DNA of 64,000 nt from Streptococcus caballi DSM 19004 (lineage in GTDB: Bacteria; Bacillota; Bacilli; Lactobacillales; Streptococcaceae), in NCBI RefSeq assembly GCF_000379985.1, contig NZ_KB904121.1:194-64193 (forward strand), written 5' to 3'. The notes below the pieces were generated by a model that had not been told where the DNA came from, did no database searches, and saw nothing but the letters and a program-made list of their open reading frames with translations. Below, piece after piece: positions 16,686 to 26,300 of the stretch. Position 1 is the stretch's first letter; the number at the start of each line of letters is the position of its first letter. The translations under genes and the position numbers were made by a program.

Positions 16686-17582
16686 TATTATATATTTTTC
16701 TGCCATTTTATTTATCATTTTTTTAATTTGCATTCTAACTTCTTCAGGTTCCAATACTTCTGCTTCATCTCCAAATGAAAAAATATAATTATATAAGTTA
16801 TAGTCATTCGGTATTTCTATTTCAGTATATAAATTTCCGTCATTATCTTCTGTAATTTCTCCGTTTAGTTCATCATATACCCTGAAAGCAACTTTTCGAT
16901 CAAACTTAACTTTTATATTCACTGTATTCTCATGTGGCGTTTCTTTTTTGAGTATTACATCTTCAAAGTTGTCATCAAACTTTTCAGTATGGATTTCTAA
17001 ATTCTTTATCCTGGACAATTTGAAATATCTGAAATCATTTCTGAGTAAACATAGGGCATATAGATACCAATCCTGACTCTTGAAAAGCAATCTCACAGGT
17101 TTAACTTTTCTGCTTGTTTCTTTTTCATTACTGCTAAAATATGTGAATGAAACAATGTTCTTACTTAAAATTGCGGACTTAATATCATTAAATGTTTTTT
17201 CATACATCTTATTGTTTTGCCAATTATTAAAATCAACTTCTATCCAACTGGTATTTTTTATTTTAAAGAGTGCGGATAGTTTTGTTAGAAGCTCATTCTC
17301 ATGTTGTATTGTTGTATTCTCCAATCCCTGAAGAGCTGACATAATTTGTTGTTTCTCGTTTTCAGACAGTAGTGATTTACTAAGAACAAAATCCTCAGCA
17401 ATTTCTATTCCACCACCCTTTCCTTGCAACGCATAAATGGGAATACCTGCACTACTGATAGAGTCAATATCTCTATAAATTGTTCTGACTGATACCTCAA
17501 ATTTATCAGCAAGTTCGCTTGCTGTAACTTTTCCCTTTTCTAAAATATAATATAGTATCCTAAATAGCCTATTATCTTTCAT
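16683..17582 (-). CDS. YafY-type HTH/WYL transcriptional regulator
   Basis: A 299-aa regulator with an HTH_11 domain at residues 1-50 (YYILEKGKVTASELADKFEV, then SVRTIYRDIDSISSAGIP). A WYL domain follows in the middle (LLFKSQDWYLYALCLLRNDF, then RYFKLSRI), and a C-terminal WCX-like domain ends the protein. It directly precedes, on the same strand, the zinc ribbon/ClbS/radical SAM operon, with the stop about 60 bp from that start. Both promoters carry TGACA-N5-TG(T/G)CA repeats, so it likely controls itself and the operon. Confidence 0.88.
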   Translation of the reverse strand: MKDNRLFRILYYILEKGKVTASELADKFEVSVRTIYRDIDSISSAGIPIYALQGKGGGIEIAEDFVLSKSLLSENEKQQIMSALQGLENTTIQHENELLTKLSALFKIKNTSWIEVDFNNWQNNKMYEKTFNDIKSAILSKNIVSFTYFSSNEKETSRKVKPVRLLFKSQDWYLYALCLLRNDFRYFKLSRIKNLEIHTEKFDDNFEDVILKKETPHENTVNIKVKFDRKVAFRVYDELNGEITEDNDGNLYTEIEIPNDYNLYNYIFSFGDEAEVLEPEEVRMQIKKMINKMAEKYII

Positions 17583-17604
17583 CGTCTTAACATCTCCTAT
17601 ATTT

Positions 17605-17636
17605 ATTATACCATATTAACTTGACATATGTTGGCA
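17605..17636 (-). promoter_or_regulatory. Promoter and operator of the ICE WYL gene
   Basis: A TATAAT -10 (17605-17610, minus strand) lies 11 bp from TGACATATGTTGGCA (17622-17636), an inverted repeat with one mismatch. The geometry equals that of the cargo operon promoter at 16653-16685. Confidence 0.55.
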
Positions 17637-17718
17637 TATTAAAAGCATTTTTTCAATTCTGATGACATTACTTATCTCATTTGGTATAATATAAGATATA
17701 CATTTAAAACTTGCTTAA

Positions 17719-17851
17719 TGCTTGCTACCATAATCATTCTTTTGTAGCAAGCACAGTAAGTGTACGGACACTTACGAAAAAATTGATGAAGCAGCCCTCT
17801 GGGATCTGCTTCTTTTTTTATCAATTTTTAGCTTGTTAGGGAGAACCCTAA
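17719..17851 (+). other. Candidate oriT and leader of the mob genes
   Basis: Four stem-loops lie in tandem before mobC. They are TGCTTGCTAC/GTAGCAAGCA (17719-17753), GTAAGTGT-ACGG-ACACTTAC (17756-17775), a terminator GAAGCAG/CTGCTTC followed by seven T (17788-17819), and TTAGGG-AGAA-CCCTAA (17836-17851). Relaxase nicking sites of this mob type usually lie next to such repeats just upstream of mobC. The exact nick site cannot be told by eye. The terminator inside suggests mob genes are attenuated. Confidence 0.45.
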
Positions 17852-17884
17852 GACCCCGAAATACATTCAAAGGAGGAACTACCT

Positions 17885-18235
17885 ATGGCAAATAGAATAC
17901 GAAATGAAAGACTTGAAATTAAACTAACAGAAGAAGAAAAGGCTCTTTTTGAAGAGAAAAGAAAACTTGCAAAGTGCAGAAATATGAGCCATTTTATACG
18001 CAAATGTGTTTTGGAAAAGGAAATTTATCAAGTAGATTTAGAGCCTTTCCGAAATTTACAAGGCTTGCTTTCTAATGCCACAAATAACATCAATCAGATT
18101 GCAAAGCGAGTAAATTCAACAGGTATAATTTACAAAGAGGACATCAATGATATGAAAAAACAAATTGAACATTTCTCAAAAGAGCTATGGCAAATTCATT
18201 CACTGCTGCTTAACAGGACTTCAGGAGGTGATTAG
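17885..18235 (+). CDS. mobC: MobC-like mobilisation accessory protein
   Basis: A 116-aa protein with AAAGGAGG upstream. The N-terminus is a ribbon-helix-helix-like segment (RNERLEIKLTEEEKALFEEK), followed by the MobC signature NATNNINQIAKRVNSTG at about residues 60-76. MobC proteins bind oriT, help to melt it and recruit the relaxase. It is five bases upstream of the relaxase gene, in the only plus-strand operon of the ICE. Confidence 0.85.
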   Translation: MANRIRNERLEIKLTEEEKALFEEKRKLAKCRNMSHFIRKCVLEKEIYQVDLEPFRNLQGLLSNATNNINQIAKRVNSTGIIYKEDINDMKKQIEHFSKELWQIHSLLLNRTSGGD

Positions 18236-18240
18236 TTTTT

Positions 18241-19572
18241 ATGGCGATCACAAAAATACACCCTATCAAATCGACCCTTAATCTTGCTATCGAATACATT
18301 GTAAATGGAGATAAAACAGACGAGCAGATTTTAGTCAGCACTCATAAATGCCATCAAGAAACTGCCCATACACAATTTTTAAGGACACGAAATGATGCAG
18401 GAACAAACGGAACTGTTCTTGCAAGACACCTCATTCAATCCTTTTTACCGGGAGAAGCAAGTCCTGAAATGGCACATCAAATCGGTCGTGAACTGTGTAA
18501 AAAGATATTAAAAGATGAGTACGAATATGTCTTATCTACTCACATAGACAAAGGACATATTCACAATCACATCATATTTAACAATGTAAATATGGTAACG
18601 GGTAGATGCTACCAGTCTAATAAGAAAAGCTATCATCAAATCCGTTATCAGAGCGACAAGCTATGCAAAGAAAACAACCTATCTGTGATTGATGAGTTCT
18701 ACGAGAGCTATAAGAGAAAGTACAAAACAAAGGGTAAGTCATGGTATGAAAATGAGCAATCTAAGAAAGGTACTTCTTGGAAAAGTAAACTTCAATTTGA
18801 CATTGATTGTTTGATAAAACAGTCTAAGGATTGGGAAGAATTTTTAAAGAAGATGGCTGATCTTGGCTATGAAATCAAATACGGTAAGCACATTGCTTTT
18901 AAGCCAAAAAATAAGGCGAGATTTACAAGGATTAAAACAATCGGAGAAGATTATACCGAAGAAAGATTAAAAGAACGAATTGCAGAAAGAGAGTTTATCA
19001 AGACTCCCGCCGTCAAAAAACGCATCGGCAATGTTATTGACATGAACACCAATGCAAAGGTAAAGGAAAGCAAAGGCTACGAATATTGGGCAACCAAACA
19101 TAACCTTCATACAATGGCTGAGTCTGTTATTTATATCAGAGAACATGGCATTAAATCCGTTAAACAGCTTGATGAGTATATCCAAACAGCAGCTGATGAA
19201 AGGCAAAATATACAAGAGAAAATCAAGGCTATTGATAAGAAAATGCAGAAGCTTTCTACCACTATGGAGCAAGTTCATACCGTTAAAAAACACAGAGCGT
19301 GCTACAAGGAATATAAGGCTAATCCATCTGACAAGGCATTTTTTGAAGAGTACAAAGCTCAGATTACCCTATATGAAAATGCTCTCTCAGAGCTTAAAAA
19401 ATCTTATTCCAAGCTCCCAAATTCAAAGGATATTTTAGCTGAGCTTGATAAATTACAAGAAAAAAAGGATAGCCTTATGCAAGAGTATTCTTCCTCAAAA
19501 TCCACTATGGACGAGCTTTATAAGATACGAAAAAATTACGGAATTTATATGGGTAAGGAGATGGAGAGATAA
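18241..19572 (+). CDS. Relaxase (MOBP-type, MobA/VirD2 family)
   Basis: A 443-aa relaxase. The N-terminal Relaxase domain contains the likely catalytic tyrosine region (LNLAIEYIVNGDKT), the mid motif GEASPEMAHQIGRELC and the metal-binding histidine triad STHIDKGHIHNHIIFNN at about residues 99-115. The C-terminal half is a long basic coiled coil (about 310-440). It nicks oriT, stays bound to the 5' end and leads the strand into the recipient through the VirD4/VirB4 channel encoded downstream. A terminator overlaps its stop codon. Confidence 0.9.
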   Translation: MAITKIHPIKSTLNLAIEYIVNGDKTDEQILVSTHKCHQETAHTQFLRTRNDAGTNGTVLARHLIQSFLPGEASPEMAHQIGRELCKKILKDEYEYVLSTHIDKGHIHNHIIFNNVNMVTGRCYQSNKKSYHQIRYQSDKLCKENNLSVIDEFYESYKRKYKTKGKSWYENEQSKKGTSWKSKLQFDIDCLIKQSKDWEEFLKKMADLGYEIKYGKHIAFKPKNKARFTRIKTIGEDYTEERLKERIAEREFIKTPAVKKRIGNVIDMNTNAKVKESKGYEYWATKHNLHTMAESVIYIREHGIKSVKQLDEYIQTAADERQNIQEKIKAIDKKMQKLSTTMEQVHTVKKHRACYKEYKANPSDKAFFEEYKAQITLYENALSELKKSYSKLPNSKDILAELDKLQEKKDSLMQEYSSSKSTMDELYKIRKNYGIYMGKEMER

Positions 19573-19589
19573 TCTTTATCTCCTTTTTT
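19566..19589 (+). terminator. Terminator of the mob operon
   Basis: GAGATAA-TCT-TTATCTC (19566-19582), which includes the relaxase stop codon, is followed by CTTTTTT. Confidence 0.7.
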
Positions 19590-19595
19590 CGCAAA

Positions 19596-19634
19596 TAAAA
19601 AAAGAGTCGGTGCAGTCCCAAGACCACACCGACC
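19596..19634 (-). terminator. Terminator at the end of the helicase/SSB-like transcript
   Basis: GTCGGTG (19606-19612) pairs with CACCGAC (19627-19633). On the minus strand the stem is followed by TCTTTTTTTATT. Together with 19566-19589 it separates convergent operons. Confidence 0.7.
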
Positions 19635-19640
19635 ATAAGT

Positions 19641-20300
19641 TTATCTCTCAGCTTCTTTTGATGTTTCTTTCTTTTCTTTAGGCTTTTCCTTATCTTCAGC
19701 CTGATATTTTTTGATAGCTCCAAGTACAGACTCTTTCTTTTCTTCTTGCCCTTTCATCTGTTCTTTTGCCTTTAACAGTTTTGAAGAAAGTACCCTGATG
19801 TTGGTATGTTCTTTACCGTTGTCATCAACAGAAGTTCTGATTTGTCCAAAGAGCTTAACAAAATCACCCTGCTTAAAGTCCTTTGGAATATCACTCTTTT
19901 CTCCATAGGCGGAGCAATTATGATATACCTTATTCCCCTCATCATCTTTAGATACAACGGAGAAATTTGCTACCTTAAAGGCTTCCCCGTTCTTGTTTTC
20001 TCTCTCAATAACATTAACCTTACCGACAACATTTCCAATGATATTTATAAGGTTATCTTTCTCTTCCTGAACATAAGACAGGTCTTTTATCTGTCCCTGT
20101 TCCCTTAAATCTTCGATCATGTAGTCAAATTCCTCATGCAGTAAATTAACGGTGTCATTGTCCATATAAGCGTCATAGAGTTTATCTAAAGCACTTTCAT
20201 CGTTAATGCCTTTTTCCATGCTTATAATCGCCTTAACAAAGTCCTTATGATTATCATTTACCATATCTTCGATTCTATCTCTCATTGTTTTGTAATCCAT
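19641..20300 (-). CDS. ICE protein with SSB-like OB-fold domain
   Basis: A 219-aa protein starting at ATG 20298-20300 (AAAGGAGAT upstream). The first ~95 residues are acidic and helical. Residues about 100-180 form an SSB-like OB fold (GNVVGKVNVIERENKNGEAF, NCSAYGEKSDIPKDFKQGDFVKLFG). The tail is highly charged (EKPKEKKETSKEAER). It resembles the shorter SSB-like protein at 40597-40908. It probably binds single-stranded DNA during transfer or replication. Confidence 0.75.
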   Translation of the reverse strand: MDYKTMRDRIEDMVNDNHKDFVKAIISMEKGINDESALDKLYDAYMDNDTVNLLHEEFDYMIEDLREQGQIKDLSYVQEEKDNLINIIGNVVGKVNVIERENKNGEAFKVANFSVVSKDDEGNKVYHNCSAYGEKSDIPKDFKQGDFVKLFGQIRTSVDDNGKEHTNIRVLSSKLLKAKEQMKGQEEKKESVLGAIKKYQAEDKEKPKEKKETSKEAER

Positions 20301-20324
20301 GTTTTTATCTCCTTTCATGGTCAA

Positions 20325-20346
20325 AGGGAGCTTTTCGCTCCCTTAT
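20325..20346 (-). terminator. Hairpin between helicase stop and SSB-like gene
   Basis: GGGAGC/GCTCCC (about 20,335-20,342 with its partner) forms a compact stem that includes the last codons of the helicase gene and lies just before AAAGGAG of the next gene. It has only a weak T-run (CCCTTTG). Confidence 0.4.
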
Positions 20347-23300
20347 CGTACATATTCCTGTTCTTTTGTAGTTTGTTTTTCTTCTGTTTTACTTTCATTT
20401 TGATAGGCTCTTATCTGCCCTAAAATAGATGGCTTATCCTCTGTTTTCTGTGTGGCTTCTTCTTTACTATGAATATTATCCTCCACATCATAGGTTGACT
20501 CAAAATAATCACTGTCCTTAAAGTCATTGTCATATCTGTCAGCAATTCCGTCATTATCAAGGTCTTTTGTGAGTGGATCATAAAAGTTACCTTCATCATC
20601 AATTTCAAGTCCCATTGCTTGCTTTAATTCTTCTTCATCTACTGAAACAAAGGTATTAAACTCTCCATTTTCCATTTCAAATTTCATGACATCAAGGGCT
20701 TTTTCAATACTTCCGTTTGCTTTCACATAATCATAATGACTTACTACCACATCATTTACATATTGAGTTGCTGTATAATCTTCAAGGTCTAACTCAAACT
20801 GTATGCCATGTCTTTCATCCGGTGTATCAGTATAAGCAATTCCTATGTGCTTTAAGTCAGGATATAGAGTATCAAACTCATCATAACTATGATTTTCCTC
20901 ATATTCTCTGTTACAGAAATCAATAATTGCCTTTTTAACATCTTCTACAAGGGGATTATCATTTCTCTTTTCTTCCACATCACCCATATCAAGTAGCTTA
21001 TTTAGTTCAGCCAAGCGAAGCACCTTATTCTTTAATTCATCAGCTTTTTCAAACGGCTTTTCAAGTTCTTCTTTGGCATTTTCAAGCTGCTCTTTGGTGC
21101 TTATGAGCTTTTCTTCAAGCCTGTTTAATTTCTCAGGCATTTTCTCAAGAGCGTTATCCAGTCTTGTAATGTTACCGTCTGCACTTGTTCCAAGCTCTCC
21201 TGAATGCTTTGCAGCACCATTTAGGCGGAAATCATGAGCATTGGTAAAGAAGTTATAGCTGACTTCCAAGTCCATATTTCTATACTTTCCTATAATCTTA
21301 CTTTCATTGATTTTTACGTTCTTGATAGCTTCAAGTAACTTTTCTCCCGCAATCTTTTTATCAAATATCTTCTCTCCCTTTATGGTTATCGAAGTGAATT
21401 TATTTTCGCCTTCTCCTTGTGGCTCAATCTCTGATATGTCTTTCTTTACAGCCTCAATTAACTTTTCCGTCCTTGCAATTTCTTCAGGGTAGGTTTTTGC
21501 GACCTTATCTTCTAACCTATAACGGTTGGACTTAAAGTTTGCTTCAAGCATTTTAAGCTTCGTAACCTCATTATCCAAATCCATCTTTTCTTTAATTTTC
21601 GGATCGCCAGTAGCTAACGCTTTTATCTCTGCATAATTCAGTGAGCTTTCGTCCACATCTTCTGCCACTCTGACAGGAGTTTTACTTGTCATAATCTGAG
21701 ATATGAACTTCTGCTTATTTTCTATCGTCTGCCAAAGGTATGCATCAAAGGTATTCTCCGTTACATATCTGTATATGCTGACTTCCTTATTTTCATTTCC
21801 CTGTCTTACAATTCTACCCGCACGCTGCTCAAGGTCAGCAGGACGCCAAGGGACATCGAGGTCATGAAGTGCAATCAGTTTGTTTTGAACATTCGTGCCG
21901 GCTCCCATCTTCTGAGTAGAGCCAAGTAATATCCTCACATCTCCTTTTCTTACCTTTGCAAAGAGTTCGTCTTTTTGTTTATCTGAATTAGCTTCATGGA
22001 TAAATGCTATTTCTTCTTTCGGTATCCCCATTGCTACAAGTTTTTCTCTAATATCATCATAGATATTAAACTCTCCATCGCCTTTTGGTGTAGACATATC
22101 GGAAAATAGAAGCTGTGTTGACCTATCTTCTTTTGTCTTATCCCAAATGGCAAACACATTTTTCACGCATACATTGACCTTGCTATCAGGATTGTCAGGA
22201 AGTAATGGATTGATTAAACGCTGATCTAAAGCAAGTTTCTTACCGTCATTGGTGATTTTCAGCATATTATCTTCATCAGGCTCAACAACTCTATTTCTGA
22301 CATCATCAGCTCTTTCAGATAGGCTCTTTAGGATTTCCTTTTGCTCCTCACTTGGCAAAGTCTTAATAACCTCATAGTGTGCTTCCGGTGTTGGAAGATT
22401 CAGCATATCCGCCGTCTGAATATCGGCAACTTCTTTAAACATACTCATTAGCTCAGGCAGGTTATAAAACTTTGAAAATCTTGTCTTAACTCTGTACCCT
22501 GTTCCCTCCGGAGATAATTCAAAGGCAGACTGTGTTTCACCAAAGGTAGAAGCCCAGCTATCAAAATGCTCCAGATTATTTTTCTTTAAGCTCTCATACT
22601 GAAGATAACGCTGCATAGTATAAAGCTCAGTCATAGAATTTGATACAGGAGTTCCTGTGGCAAATACAATACCTTTTCCACCCGTCATTTCATCCATATA
22701 TCTACACTTCATAAACATATCGGAGGACTTAAAGGCTTCACTTTGACCGATACCTGCTACATTTCTCATTTTTGTGTAGAGATAGAGATTTTTGTAATTG
22801 TGTGCTTCGTCGATAAATAGCTTATCAACGCCTAATTCCTCAAAGGTAATAACATCGTCTTTCTTAAAATCGTCGTTTAACTTTTCAAGCCTTGTTTCCA
22901 GTTTTTTCTTTGTTTTTTCAAGCTGTTTTACTGTAAAGTTTTGATTTCTATCATGCTTATATTCCTCAACATAGTTGATGATTTCATCAATCTGATCCTG
23001 AATATGCTTTTCCTGATATTCCTTACTCATCGGAATTTTTTCAAATTGCGTATGCCCTATAACAACGGCATCGTACTCTCCTGTGGCAATTCTTCCGATA
23101 AATCTCTTTCTGTTTTTCGGCTCAAAGTCTTTTTTATCTGCCACCATAATATTTGCCGATGGATAAAGCTGCATAAACTCACGACCGATTTGACCTGTCA
23201 AGTGGTTTGGCACAACAAAGAGTGATTTACTGCACATCCCAAGCCTTTTAGATTCCATTGCAGAAGCTACCATTTCAAAGGTTTTTCCACTACCAACCAC

Positions 23301-26300
23301 ATGGGCAAGAAGCGTATTTCCTCCATACAAACTTCTTGCAATAGCATTTTTCTGATGAGATCTAAGCTCTATTTTCGTATTCATTCCCTCAAAAGATAGG
23401 TTGCTTCCGTCATATTCTCTGTTACGGATAGAGTTAAAACGCTCATTATACAGTTTTACAAGTCTGTTTCTTCTTTCCTGATCGTTAAATATCCAGTTTT
23501 TAAATTCTTCTTTTAGAAGCTCCTGCTTTTGCCCTGCAAGCATGGTTTCTTTTTTATTTAGCACAGAAGTTTTTGAGCCGTCTGAATTTACTATCTGGTC
23601 AAATACCTTTGTTTCTTTAAGGTTTAAGGCATCTTCAATCAGCTTATAGGCACTTACCCTTGATGTACCGTAAGTCATTTCAGCAAGGTCATTTCCTCTG
23701 TCTTTGCTTTTTCCCTCAATATTCCATTCGCTTGTGAGATTTGAAAATTTAACCTTAATATCCCATCTTGCCCAGCCCGGAGTTTTCAGTGTTTCAAAGA
23801 TAAACTTTTCAATATCTTTTATCGGTATCCAAGTTGCTCCAAGACGAACATTTATTTCACTTGCTTCAAGCTCCTTTGGTAAAACTTTGGTAAGCTCTGC
23901 CTTTTGGTATTCCAATCGGTTCATCTCATAGCTTATCAGTTCTTTTTCTTTGCCATCTTCCGCATAGCCAAGATGAGGCAGCTCTCTTTCCGTTTGTCTC
24001 AGCTTAGAAAGATAACTGTCAACAATCGCAATCTTATCTCTGATATTTCCTGATAGGTACTCATCTTTTGTTACATAGCCATATTTATATGAATTACTGT
24101 CATTTGCACAGGCAAAAGGTAAATCCCCATCTTCAGGGTTAAAGGATAATGGTCTATAAAAGTTTTGTTCCTCTCTGATATTTAGGTAGATTTCTCCTCT
24201 AAGTTCTTCTATCAAAGTCGGTCTGTCTTTTCCTGTAAGACTTCCCATATAGTCAAAGTCCACATAACCTTTTTCAGATATAGATAACACAAGAGCTTCA
24301 AGGGAAGTGTCTACATGGTCGATTGTCTTTGCCTTTGTGATTGTTCTTTTTGAAAAAATATCTCCCTTTGCCTTAAAGTTTTCTTCTTCATCAAGAATTT
24401 CTATTGAGGAAACAAGTGGGAAGTTACTATCTTCTTTTAAGGCTCTGGTGTTAGAAAGGTTATTGACATACCCATGCTTTTTAGAAAAACTGTCATAAAC
24501 TTCATTTAACTTCTCCTGAGCTTTCCTTACTTCATCATCAGAAAAATCTTCCTTTTGCTTATAAATAACATCCTTTAAGGCGTTGTTCAGTTCAAGGTAG
24601 TCTTTAATCTTTTCCTTGTTTTTATCCGTTATTTCTTTCTTTACGAAAAGTGAGTTTTCTCTGTAATACACTTCATCATCAATAATGGTGTAGGAGAAAT
24701 TCTTGACATCGTCCGTTGCGGGTATTGTGCTGATTTCATCATCAAGTAGCTCTATTTCTTCATACTTTGCATCTTTAGAGATTTCTTCACTTGCTTTTGT
24801 AATTAGTTCCTTTAAGTCAGCATTTTCTTTCGGTAGACAAGCAAAGGTATTTCCAAATCTTCCTGATACTTCCTCCATACTTCCAAGCACCATCTCAGGA
24901 TGATCTACAAAGTATTTATTGTAGATAAGACCATTTTCATCTTCCGCAAGATGTATCCAGTCCTCATCCCTTTCTCTGATACTATCTCTTTTCTTTAGGA
25001 AAATAATATCGCTTGTTACTTCCGTTCCGGCAACTCCCTTAAAGGTATCATTTGGAAGTCTGATTGCACCGAGGAATTCGGCTCTTGCTGCAAGGTAACG
25101 TCTGACACTTTCGTCCTTTTTATCCATCGTGCCTGAAGATGTGATAAAAGCGATAACACCGCCATTTCTGACTTTATCAATGGACTTGGCAAAGAAATAA
25201 TCGTGTATAAGGAAGTTGTTTTTGTTATACTCCCTGTCATTTACTTTGTATTCTCCAAAGGGAACATTACCGATAACTGCATCGAAGAAGTTATTTGAAA
25301 AGGTAGTTTCTTCAAATCCCTTAATCTGCACTTCACTTTCAGGGTATAAGAGTTTTCCAATACGACCGCTTACCGAGTCAAGCTCCACTCCATGGAACTT
25401 AGACTTACTCATTTCATCAGGAAGATTTCCGATAAAGTTTCCAACTCCCATACTTGGCTCAAGGATATTTCCGCTCTTAAATCCCATACCGGAAAGTGTC
25501 TTATATACGCCGTCAATAACTGTTTTAGGTGTATAAAAGGCTGTTAAGGTTGACTCCTTTGCCGCTTCATATTCAGATGGTGATAGATTTCCCTTTAAGA
25601 AACTTCTTGCAGCTTCCCATTGTCCCTCTTTACTTTCATCAAACACATCAGCAAGTCCGCCCCAGCCGACATATTTCGCTAAAACTTCCTGAGCTGTACT
25701 GTCAAGCTCTCTTTGTCCACTCTCTACACGATTAAGCATGGAAATTGCTTCAAGGTTATTATTTAACCTTTCGCTTGGAGATAGCTTTTCGGGTAATGTT
25801 TCTTCTGTAATTTTGAAGTTATGTGCTTCCGTTTTCTTTATTTCTACTTCCTCAATAGTCTTTTCAAGTTTCGTATAGGTTAGATTTTCAAATATCCTCT
25901 CAAGGTCACTTTCAAGACGATAAGGGATTACATCGGAGCCTGTTATCATACCGCCCAAATATTCGGTATTGTCCTTAACCGTTACTGTCTTTAAATTATT
26001 TCCCATATCATCAAAGCCTGTGATAGTATAGTTTTTGTCCTTGTATATAACCTCATCTCCAATGATAAAGTTAGGTCTTTCAAGGCTTATCTGCTTTAAT
26101 AAGTCCTCACTATCTTCAAACGCTATGATAGGGATTTGATGGTTTCCACTTCTTACCGGATCAAGCCATAAATCATCTCTTCCTGTGATTTGATTTTTAG
26201 CAATCTCCCTTACAGTGTATTCTTCATGATTAAAATAGACGGTATCGCCTGCTTTAACCGCAAATTCATCTAAAAGGCTTTCCTCTTTTTCATTTAATTC

